From GCA-020343675 sp964462945 (GTDB taxonomy: Bacteria; Planctomycetota; Phycisphaerae; Sedimentisphaerales; Anaerobacaceae), in NCBI GenBank assembly GCA_964462945.1, contig CAYWZW010000010.1, forward strand, positions 34,851 through 98,850: a DNA stretch of 64,000 nt. The letters are read 5' to 3'. The position numbers and the translations under genes were made by a program. The notes beneath the pieces are model-generated. The model worked only from the letters and a program-made list of their open reading frames with translations, was not told where the DNA came from and searched no databases. Positions 54,497 to 62,214 of the stretch are shown in pieces; positions within the stretch are counted from its first letter, which is position 1, and every line of letters starts with the position of its first letter.

Positions 54497-56302
54497 TTAT
54501 TCTCCAACTGCCGGGATCATCATGTTTGAAAGCAGTTCCTCACGATCAAGAAACGGCCACAGATCTTCCATGGGTTTAGATACCATCCTGCCGTCAGGCA
54601 ATGCCTGTGACGACATTTTGGGAGCGGTTGGAACGTCAGGATCAAGCATAACGTCGCATATTACGGTCCCTTCCAGATTCAGGACATTCGCAACTTCACT
54701 CACTAAATCACTTTGGTTCTCGATCCTAACCGCTGCTAAATCATGTGCCTGGGCAATCCTGCATGTATCCGGTAAGGTTAGACCACTGCTTGAATCACAA
54801 CCGACAAGATTCCCTTCAAAATGGGCCTTTTGCATATTGCGTATTGAGGCATACCCGTTGTTATTCAGTATAAATATCTTGAGCGGAAGCCTCAATCGGG
54901 CGATGGTTGCCAATTCCTGAATATTGTGCTGCAAGCCACCATCACCGATAATGCTGATCGTCCTGCGTCCACCGCTCGCAAGACATGCTCCGAAGCTCGC
55001 GGGCAATCCAAAACCCATCGACCCGAGTCCGGGAGTATTCAGAATTCGCTGCCCCGGTTTCAATCGAATGGCCTGCTGTGTTATTTCCGCACTGATTCCC
55101 GAGCTTTCAGGGACGATAAGATCTTTTTCGCTCAGCAGCTCTGATAGGACATCGAAAAAATAATACGGATTGACAAGTCCTTCAGATTGCCTGTATTTGT
55201 CGAGCATGACGGGATACGTGCGCTGCCACTGTTTACATTGAGCAAGCCAGGAAGAAAAATCGCTTATTTTGACTTTGGCGAGGGCATCTAATAGCGCATC
55301 AATAAAGACACCGGCGTCGGCAGGCACAGGCACATCGACATAGGTTTTGATCTTGTAGAGTTCGCACTTGTCGATGTCAACGATGACTTTTTTGGCTATT
55401 CGAGCGAAGTTAGAATAGTTGTGACCGACCTGACAAAGATCAAGCCGCGCACCAAGGCACAACAAAAAGTCCGCATTCTGCTGGGTGAGATTTGCACCTC
55501 TTTGCCCAATAATTCCGGGCTTACCACAATACAATTCATGCTCTTCCCATAAGAAGTCACTGGCCTTCCAGGTCAAGAGCACAGGCGCCTTGATAGTCTG
55601 AATCAAGCTACGAAAGGCTTCAACGGCGTTGCACAAACGAATGCCATTCCCTGCTAAGATCACCGGTCGTTGGACCTGAGATAGCATCTCTGCGACAACC
55701 TGCGCTCTTTTTTTGACATCTCCCTCTGCCAACTCGTCTGAAACCATCTCGTCCGGCACAAATCCGGGAAGGTCGTATTCGTTAATGCGACTGCCTTGAA
55801 CATCGAGCGGCAAATCGATCCAAACGGGACCTTTTCTGCCATGTGTTGCCAGATAAAGGGCTTTCTGAAGATAATATTGAATCATCTGCGGGTTTGTGAC
55901 CGTCACTGCATATTTCGTAATGGACTTCACGATAGATACGATGTCAACCTCCTGGATCCCCATTTGTCTGACACCTCTGGTTCCGATCATATCGGAACGC
56001 TTGACTTGGCCGGAGAGCACTAGAAGAGGTGTTGAATCGATCCATGCACCGGCGACGCCGGTGATAGCATTTGTTGCGCCCGGACCCGTAGTCACCAAGG
56101 CAACTCCAAGATGATTCGTATACTGGCTATAGGCTTCCGCTGCAATGACCGCAGCTTGCTCGTGGAGGCAGCATATCTTTTCCAACTCGCATTTTCTTCC
56201 CAGAGAATCAACAAGATGCATGCAGCCGCCTCCAGGAAGAAAGAAAACATGTCTAACCCCTGTTTCAGCAACAAAATCGAAGACGTAATCGGAAAGCTTC
56301 AT
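54497..56302 (-). CDS. Thiamine-diphosphate enzyme of the acetolactate synthase family (YerE-like)
   Basis: A 601-residue enzyme with three domains: PYR domain with the activating Glu in CCLHEQAAVIAAEAY and TTGPGATNAI, a middle domain (VILAGNGI, LTWKASD) and the PP domain with the ThDP motif GDGG to LNNNGYASI. The family decarboxylates 2-keto acids and adds the acyl unit to a carbonyl. Next to rfbF, rfbG and rfbH it resembles YerE, which attaches a two-carbon unit to C-4 of CDP-4-keto-3,6-dideoxyglucose. No amino-acid biosynthesis genes accompany it, which argues against a role in valine synthesis. The ATG was chosen; a TTG four codons earlier overlaps the HAD gene. Confidence 0.86.
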   Translation of the reverse strand: MKLSDYVFDFVAETGVRHVFFLPGGGCMHLVDSLGRKCELEKICCLHEQAAVIAAEAYSQYTNHLGVALVTTGPGATNAITGVAGAWIDSTPLLVLSGQVKRSDMIGTRGVRQMGIQEVDIVSIVKSITKYAVTVTNPQMIQYYLQKALYLATHGRKGPVWIDLPLDVQGSRINEYDLPGFVPDEMVSDELAEGDVKKRAQVVAEMLSQVQRPVILAGNGIRLCNAVEAFRSLIQTIKAPVLLTWKASDFLWEEHELYCGKPGIIGQRGANLTQQNADFLLCLGARLDLCQVGHNYSNFARIAKKVIVDIDKCELYKIKTYVDVPVPADAGVFIDALLDALAKVKISDFSSWLAQCKQWQRTYPVMLDKYRQSEGLVNPYYFFDVLSELLSEKDLIVPESSGISAEITQQAIRLKPGQRILNTPGLGSMGFGLPASFGACLASGGRRTISIIGDGGLQHNIQELATIARLRLPLKIFILNNNGYASIRNMQKAHFEGNLVGCDSSSGLTLPDTCRIAQAHDLAAVRIENQSDLVSEVANVLNLEGTVICDVMLDPDVPTAPKMSSQALPDGRMVSKPMEDLWPFLDREELLSNMMIPAVGE

Positions 56303-56321
56303 TATCCTTTTCAATGGATTG

Positions 56322-56906
56322 CTACTCTAATGAAGACAGAGATGCGAGAATACTATCAACGGATTGGTTTTGCGCTGAATTCCATGGCCTTGGGAATAAT
56401 ATCCCTTTAACGCCAATCGACTCTGCTTGTTTGATATTATCTTCATTGTCATCAACAAGATAGTCCACCTTTTGCAGCCACTGTAAAAAATCGTTTTTTG
56501 ATTGATCATAAACCGGAATGTTGCATGGAGCACGATATGACGGAACAAAATGATATGTCCTTATCCATTCGCCGAAATGCGCCATTACCCATTTTGCAGA
56601 TGTGCCGGCTGCAGAAAAAGGAACCGCTGTTAATGCAATATGCCGATATTTCCGGCCATAGCGAATAAACCACTCTCTCACCGAGTGCGCAGGAATCATC
56701 TGATCATAGGCCGTATCGTCACGATAGGCATCCAACGAGTCAAGATAGCGCTCTTGGGGAATATCAAGGATGCGATGCGGCGGATTTTCAGACAGATCTT
56801 CATAGGTGATCCTGCACTCCGGATGTGCTTTCTTCCATTGGGAATCAAACCACTTGCGCATCAGATCATTAAGTACATCATCGACGTCCCAGGCAATGGT
56901 GATCAT
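56322..56906 (-). CDS. HAD-superfamily phosphatase-like protein
   Basis: A 194-residue protein. WDVDDVLND near the N-terminus is HAD motif I (nucleophile Asp and acid Asp), and YLVDDNEDNI near residue 150 is motif IV with the metal-binding acidic residues. IALTAVPFS contributes the motif II Thr. Size and motifs fit 5'-nucleotidase or sugar-phosphate phosphatase subfamilies. Eleven bases after the NeuB-like gene, it is a candidate for removing phosphate from the NeuB-like product, as the phosphatase step does in sialic-acid synthesis. Confidence 0.75.
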   Translation of the reverse strand: MITIAWDVDDVLNDLMRKWFDSQWKKAHPECRITYEDLSENPPHRILDIPQERYLDSLDAYRDDTAYDQMIPAHSVREWFIRYGRKYRHIALTAVPFSAAGTSAKWVMAHFGEWIRTYHFVPSYRAPCNIPVYDQSKNDFLQWLQKVDYLVDDNEDNIKQAESIGVKGILFPRPWNSAQNQSVDSILASLSSLE

Positions 56907-56917
56907 GGCTGATATTG

Positions 56918-58450
56918 CTATTCAATTGGTTTTTCGAGCCAGTCTATCCAGAAAGTCATATTCGTTTTTCTATTTTCCGTTCTATCGATTGATGGATCGT
57001 TATAGTAGGAATCCGCTTTAATGTGCGTTGTGGAAACTTCCTCAATAATTGCTCCGGTCTTTGTTCCGAAGCTGTGTGGAACATTCCGTTCAACTGTAAG
57101 AAGGTCGCCCGCCGTAAAGACCTTCATCTCCCCATTGAGATTGATCCATCCGTCTCCATAGAGAATATGGAACGTTTCTTCTTTCACCTTATGGGTATGT
57201 GTAGGATTTTCCTGGCCTGCCAAAAGTAGAATGAGCTTTTTGCAGTACTCTCGGTTGATTATGTTCATTATTGTGCAGCCATATTCGTGGAACCTGTCCA
57301 TGCCGTAATGATGTGAGAGTTCAAAATCAATTCTATTCTGAAGTCTGATTCCACTTTGAAGCACTAATTCCTTGATCTCTTTAATAATGCTCAAAACCTT
57401 GTCACGGAAGTCTATCATTTGTACGTGACTCGCCAATATCGGCTGGCGTGCAGAAATGTCCTTTTGAGCGATAATATCCAAATACTTTGACATGGAATTG
57501 GCAACAAGCTGGCCGGGGAAATTGGGAATCGCATAGAACACCTTTCCCCTATCAATCTTCTCTCCCGCCTTTATGTCATTCTCTGCAAATACACCTCGCT
57601 GAAGACCTCGTAGATCGTTCTGCTCCTTGTGTGAAATCAGCCTACGGCGGTCGCGAACACCGCACATCGTATAAGCCCCTCTGGCCGCCGAAAGCCATTT
57701 GCATATTTGATCCGGTGTGGATGAGTAACCATTCAGTTTGTACTTTTCATTCTGGATACCAACGTGCCGTTCAAAGGCGATTGCTCCCTTGGCAATAGCG
57801 ATTTTGACAGCTTCCACATTGTCCGGCTCTTCATGTGTCGAATACCCAATCCGAATCCCCGGATATCTGGCTCTCAATAAATCAATTTGATTCAGCTCCA
57901 ACAGGTCATTAGGAGTGGGATAAGCACCCACGCAGTGCATGAGAACAAACTGTTTTTGTCGATGTTCAAAAAACGAAACAACTTTGTCAATATCGGCAAG
58001 TGAAACACCTGCAGTAGATCCTATGATCGGCTTATTTGTTTCTGCAATTCGTTCCAACAAGGGCCAATCAGTAAGAGAACAACTGGCAATTTTGATAATC
58101 TGATAGTCATGTTTCTCGATCAAATCAACAGAGGCCTCATCGAAGGGCGTACAAATAGCTATGAAACCGGAACGAACAAGCTCGTCTTTAAGTCGCTTGA
58201 AATCTCCCTCTTCCATTCTCGTTTCAGAAAAGCGCTTAATATATTTAAAGTCATTGCTTTTCTTGTGGTCCCGATGAATGAAGGTATCGAGGTGCCGATA
58301 TTGAAATTTAAAGCCAAATGAAAATCCCGGAAAGTCCTTAATAACCTTTCCAAATTCCCTGATAATGGCCATACCGTGGTCAACATCACCCATGTGATTG
58401 TTGGCCATTTCAAATATGAACAGCTTGTCGAATATATCGGCACCCGGCAT
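56918..58450 (-). CDS. NeuB-family synthase with SAF and cupin domains
   Basis: A 510-residue fusion. Residues 1-290 are a TIM barrel of the sialic-acid synthase family (FIFEMANNHMGD, KFQYR, ICTPFDEASVD, MHCVGAYPTP, IGYSTHEEPDNVEA, FERHVGI) that condenses phosphoenolpyruvate with an aldose. About 295-355 is a SAF-like domain (RGVFAENDIKAGEKI). About 420-490 is a cupin (PTHTHKVKEETFHILYGDG, NVPHSFGTKTG) of the kind fused to some NeuB relatives. GGAGAG precedes the ATG. No CMP-sugar synthetase (NeuA) is in the window, so its product may not be activated as a CMP-nonulosonate. Confidence 0.87.
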   Translation of the reverse strand: MPGADIFDKLFIFEMANNHMGDVDHGMAIIREFGKVIKDFPGFSFGFKFQYRHLDTFIHRDHKKSNDFKYIKRFSETRMEEGDFKRLKDELVRSGFIAICTPFDEASVDLIEKHDYQIIKIASCSLTDWPLLERIAETNKPIIGSTAGVSLADIDKVVSFFEHRQKQFVLMHCVGAYPTPNDLLELNQIDLLRARYPGIRIGYSTHEEPDNVEAVKIAIAKGAIAFERHVGIQNEKYKLNGYSSTPDQICKWLSAARGAYTMCGVRDRRRLISHKEQNDLRGLQRGVFAENDIKAGEKIDRGKVFYAIPNFPGQLVANSMSKYLDIIAQKDISARQPILASHVQMIDFRDKVLSIIKEIKELVLQSGIRLQNRIDFELSHHYGMDRFHEYGCTIMNIINREYCKKLILLLAGQENPTHTHKVKEETFHILYGDGWINLNGEMKVFTAGDLLTVERNVPHSFGTKTGAIIEEVSTTHIKADSYYNDPSIDRTENRKTNMTFWIDWLEKPIE

Positions 58451-58571
58451 AACATCTCTCCGTTATTAATTTAGGCGTGAACACTTGCATGCATGGCATC
58501 GTTGTGGCAGTTGCTCACACCAGACCGTACTGCTCACTTGCTTACGACTGGGGAGCACAACGAGGGACTAA

Positions 58572-59441
58572 TCAACCAGAAAGCACTTTATCCACAGCCT
58601 GCAATCTTGGTCTATTATGAATACCCGATATCCTTTCCAGAATCCGGGATCGACCCTGCGCGCTGCTGCCCCATAGTTTCCACGGCGCCTTCCCCGTGTT
58701 CCATAAATTATCGAGATGGACCTTGTCGCTCAATTTGTCCATCGCGTACCAGAAACCCTCATATTTGTAGGCCTTCAAATGCTCAGATGAGGCCAACGAC
58801 TCAAGCGGTGCCCGTTCGAAGACTGTATCGTCACCTTGAAGAAGCTCGAAGATGGCTGGTTCCAAGACAAAGAAACCCCCATTAATCCAGGAGGTATGGC
58901 CTTCGGCCTTCTCTCTAAACGACTTAATGGTGACGTCGTCCTTAAGATCAAGAACGCCGAACCGTCCTTGTGGCTTCACGGCAGTCAGCGTTGCCGTGCA
59001 TCCATGCGATCTGTGGAAATCCAGTAACGCCCTGAGGTCAACGTCGCTTACACCGTCCCCGTATGTGAGCATGAAAGTCTCGTCCTGGACATACTTCTGA
59101 ATCCTCTTGATGCGTCCGCCGGTCATGGTATTATCACCGGTATCCACAAGCGTCACCTTCCAAGGCTCTGCATGGTTTCCATGAATGATCTGCTGATTCC
59201 CAAGTGTGAAATCAAAAGTAACGTCAGATTCGTGCAAAAAGTAATGAGCAAAGTATTCCTTGATAATGTATCCCCTATACCCAAGGCAAATGACAAACTC
59301 ATTGAATCCATAGTGCGAGTATATCTTCATTATATGCCACAGAATGGGACGTCCCCCAATCTCGATCATTGGCTTAGGTTTAGTAACCGACTCCTCACTG
59401 ATTCTGGTTCCGTATCCTCCTGCAAGAATAACAACTTTCAT
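58572..59441 (-). CDS. rfbF: Glucose-1-phosphate cytidylyltransferase
   Basis: A 289-residue nucleotidyltransferase making CDP-glucose from CTP and glucose-1-phosphate. VILAGGYGTRISEES is the nucleotide-binding loop, then KPKPMIEIGG, TYGDGVSDVD, INGGFFVLEP and GFWYAMDKLSDKVHLDNLWN. The last 25-30 residues after the usual end (APWKLWG) are extra compared with typical members. AGGAGGATATAAA is an excellent ribosome binding site. Stop and start are one base apart from rfbH upstream. First committed step toward the CDP-dideoxy sugar. Confidence 0.95.
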   Translation of the reverse strand: MKVVILAGGYGTRISEESVTKPKPMIEIGGRPILWHIMKIYSHYGFNEFVICLGYRGYIIKEYFAHYFLHESDVTFDFTLGNQQIIHGNHAEPWKVTLVDTGDNTMTGGRIKRIQKYVQDETFMLTYGDGVSDVDLRALLDFHRSHGCTATLTAVKPQGRFGVLDLKDDVTIKSFREKAEGHTSWINGGFFVLEPAIFELLQGDDTVFERAPLESLASSEHLKAYKYEGFWYAMDKLSDKVHLDNLWNTGKAPWKLWGSSAQGRSRILERISGIHNRPRLQAVDKVLSG

Positions 59442-59442
59442 T

Positions 59443-60789
59443 TTATATCCTCCTTGATTTGCTTATTTTTCGATTTTCAAGGAAGGCAGCAATCGTACCA
59501 AGAGAATAATCGATCATCTCATTTGATAAACCCGGATAGGTTCCCAGGAAAAACGTATTGTTCATGACCGTGTCACTGTTTTCCAGTGAGCCCGACACTC
59601 GGTGTGCTATACCCTGATACGCCGGTTGTCTTAGCAGATTTCCACCGAACAAGTTCCGTGTTTCGATTCTTTTTTCGTCTAAAGAATTGGTAAGCTCTGT
59701 TCGACTAAAACCGGCATCTTCTCGAACAGTGATGGGGTATGCAAACCAAGCGGGGTCGGCTCCGTCGGTAGCTTGCGGTAAAATGAACACGTCCGTCCAC
59801 TGCGAGAAACCTTCTTGCCACATCGAGAAGTTCCTGCGGCGTCGTGCACAGAAATCCGGCAGCTTTCTCAATTGCTCAACGCCAATAGCAGCCTGCATGT
59901 CTGTTGCCTTGAGATTGTATCCAATGTGACTATATACATATTTATGGTCATAGCCATATGGCAAGTCGCCATGTTGATCCGAGAATCTCTTGCCACATCT
60001 GTTGTTCTGGCCTGAATGGCAGTGACAGTCCCTTCCCCAGTCTCGAAGTGACCTTACAGCACGCGCTATGTTGTCGTCGTCAGTCGCTACCACGCCGCCT
60101 TCACCAAGAGTTATGTGATGCGCGGGATAGAACGAAAACGTCGATGTCTGACCGTAGGTACCGACGTTGTGGCCTTTATATCTTGAGCCAAGGGCATCAC
60201 AGCAATCCTCAACCAGGAAAAGCTCATGTTCCCGCGCGATTTCAGAAATAGCGTCGAGGTCATAAGGATTTCCGAGTGTGTGAGCCAGGAAAATAGCCCG
60301 AGTCTTAGGTCCAATAGCCGCTTCGACATTCTCAGGACGAACGTTGTATGTTCCAACTTCGATATCAACAAAGACGGGGATCATCCCGTTTTGTATTATG
60401 GGATTGACCGTTGTTGGGAAACCTGCTGCCGCGGTGACTACCTCATCTCCCGGTCTTAGTCGACGGCCACCAAGAAGATGGGACGTCAGCGCAGTAAGTG
60501 CAAGAAGGTTCGCCGATGATCCCGAATTGACAAGCATCGCATATTCAAGCTGGAGGTATTCCGCCAATCCCCTCTCGAATTCGTTAGTGAAACGACCCGC
60601 CGTGAGCCAAAAATCAAGAACGGCATCCACCGCGCTGCTTAATTCCGCCTCGTCAAAAACACGCCCAGCATAGCGAACTAGAGTCTTTCCAGGAACAAAC
60701 GCCTCGGTCTTAAATGCCTCCTGATAGTACTCTCCGACGAAACGTCGAATTTCAGAACGTTTGTCTAATAGCGTTTTCTCAGTCATCAT
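59443..60789 (-). CDS. rfbH: CDP-6-deoxy-4-keto-glucose 3-dehydrase (E1)
   Basis: A 448-residue PMP- and iron-sulphur-dependent enzyme removing the C-3 hydroxyl of CDP-4-keto-6-deoxyglucose. It has the diagnostic AHHITLGEGG, where His224 replaces the PLP-binding Lys of the DegT fold, and an intact [2Fe-2S] motif C197-X57-C255-X1-C257-X7-C265. NSGSSANLLAL and TAAGFPTTVNP are fold motifs. It normally needs an E3 reductase (RfbI/AscD-like), which is not in the window, so another flavoprotein must serve. Confidence 0.95.
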   Translation of the reverse strand: MMTEKTLLDKRSEIRRFVGEYYQEAFKTEAFVPGKTLVRYAGRVFDEAELSSAVDAVLDFWLTAGRFTNEFERGLAEYLQLEYAMLVNSGSSANLLALTALTSHLLGGRRLRPGDEVVTAAAGFPTTVNPIIQNGMIPVFVDIEVGTYNVRPENVEAAIGPKTRAIFLAHTLGNPYDLDAISEIAREHELFLVEDCCDALGSRYKGHNVGTYGQTSTFSFYPAHHITLGEGGVVATDDDNIARAVRSLRDWGRDCHCHSGQNNRCGKRFSDQHGDLPYGYDHKYVYSHIGYNLKATDMQAAIGVEQLRKLPDFCARRRRNFSMWQEGFSQWTDVFILPQATDGADPAWFAYPITVREDAGFSRTELTNSLDEKRIETRNLFGGNLLRQPAYQGIAHRVSGSLENSDTVMNNTFFLGTYPGLSNEMIDYSLGTIAAFLENRKISKSRRI

Positions 60790-60873
60790 AGATATGTCTG
60801 TTTGACATAGTCATCACATCTGATCACACGAGGCTTGCCATCTGATGACAGTCACAAATTACGGATAAAAATG

Positions 60874-61974
60874 CTATCTTTGAGCCAATTCAAATTCCCG
60901 TCCTTTTCCTCGATCTCTACAATAAGCCAGAATTTGCTCTTTACATATTTCGTAAGGATCTTTCCTCTCAAACTCCTTGTACCACTTCACAGTCTCTGCA
61001 ATGGTTGTTTCAATATCCCAGCAAGGAAACCACCTCAGTTGTGACTGTGCCTTGCATGTTTCGAGGTACAATGAATGAGCCTCATGCACATGGCTTCCAT
61101 CAGATCCGTCTATCCAATCGCCGCTGCCCCACTCCCTGATAATAAGGTCAACCAACTCACCAACCGTTATTACAGATTTGAAGTTCGGCCCAAAATTGTA
61201 GGCATCACAGTATTTTTCAGGCTCTTGGTACATCTTGGACGCCAACAAAAGGTACCCTGATAATGGTTCCAACACATGTTGCCAGGGGCGTTTTGCAAAG
61301 GGATTGCGGACTTCAATACTGTTTTTGCATAGCAAAGCCCTGATGCAATCCGGGACAATCCTATCTTTTTGCCAATCCCCCCCGCCGACAACATTGCCAG
61401 CCCTTACAGAAGCCAGGCTCTTTTTATGCTTGCTGAAGTCCGCTGGATTGAAGAATGACCTTCGATAAGAAGCTGTTATAAGCTCAGAGCATCCCTTGCT
61501 TGCACTGTAGGGATCATATCCTCCCACTGGGTCTGTTTCTCTATATCCCCAAATCGACTCCATGTTTTCATAGCACTTATCACTCGTTACATTGATTATA
61601 ACTTTGACAGAATCACTTTTCCGACAGCATTCCAATATATTAATGGTACCGTCAATGTTTACGGCATACGTTTCTTTGGGATTGGCATAAGATTCCCTAA
61701 CAATCGGCTGAGCTGCAAGATGAAAAACAAAATGAGGCTCAAATTCATCCATCACTTTGTTTAGCTTTTGAGAATCCCTTATATCTCCAACGATATGATC
61801 GATTTTGCTTTCCAGCGAACACACTACGAAGTTGTCTTTTTCCGTACGCGGCTCTAAAGCATACCCAACAACATTCGCTCCCGACTCTTTCAACCATATA
61901 CAAAGCCAGGAACCTTTGAAACCTGTATGCCCTGTTACCAGTACAGTTCTGTTTTCGAAAATGCTGTTGAACAT
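60874..61974 (-). CDS. rfbG: CDP-glucose 4,6-dehydratase
   Basis: A 366-residue extended SDR converting CDP-glucose to CDP-4-keto-6-deoxyglucose. VLVTGHTGFKGSWLCIWL is the NAD-binding loop specific to this subfamily (FKGSW), with HLAAQPIVRESY, NVTSDKCYE, YDPYSASKGCSELI (catalytic Tyr and Lys) and RAGNVVGGGDW. The ATG is preceded by a TTG in frame and has no visible ribosome binding site. The order rfbG-rfbH-rfbF in transcription differs from the common FGH order. Confidence 0.95.
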   Translation of the reverse strand: MFNSIFENRTVLVTGHTGFKGSWLCIWLKESGANVVGYALEPRTEKDNFVVCSLESKIDHIVGDIRDSQKLNKVMDEFEPHFVFHLAAQPIVRESYANPKETYAVNIDGTINILECCRKSDSVKVIINVTSDKCYENMESIWGYRETDPVGGYDPYSASKGCSELITASYRRSFFNPADFSKHKKSLASVRAGNVVGGGDWQKDRIVPDCIRALLCKNSIEVRNPFAKRPWQHVLEPLSGYLLLASKMYQEPEKYCDAYNFGPNFKSVITVGELVDLIIREWGSGDWIDGSDGSHVHEAHSLYLETCKAQSQLRWFPCWDIETTIAETVKWYKEFERKDPYEICKEQILAYCRDRGKGREFELAQR

Positions 61975-62006
61975 CAATTACAGTGGCAGGTTGCTCGTTC
62001 TCATGC

Positions 62007-62150
62007 TCACACGTTCGTGGTCCAATCCCGATACGCCTGCCCCTCTCTCAGCAGCTTCCATGATGACTCTTCAATGGAACTCCTGCCCATAACCGTTGAG
62101 GACATTAACGTATCGTATTGGATAATAGCTTTGTTGAGGTCATCGACCAA
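62007..62150 (-). CDS. Possible small protein of 47 residues
   Basis: A short frame between the WecA-like gene and rfbG begins with TTG and reads MVDDLNKAIIQYDTLM near its start and LLREGQAYRDW near its end. Its mix of charged and hydrophobic residues looks protein-like, but it has no ribosome binding site, no recognised family and a length that can occur by chance. It may also be the end of a lost gene. The rest of the 240-base gap holds nothing recognisable. Confidence 0.25.
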   Translation of the reverse strand: MVDDLNKAIIQYDTLMSSTVMGRSSIEESSWKLLREGQAYRDWTTNV

Positions 62151-62214
62151 TAAGTCAAATTAGCCGTTTAGGTAGAACACCGATCCGTTCGCTGTGACTA
62201 TAGCATCTTTTCAA

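Noticed and set aside
54497..56302. Housekeeping acetolactate synthase (IlvB) for branched-chain amino acids
   Set aside because: No ilvN/ilvC/leu neighbours, and the gene is packed within the CDP-sugar block, which fits a YerE-like role better.
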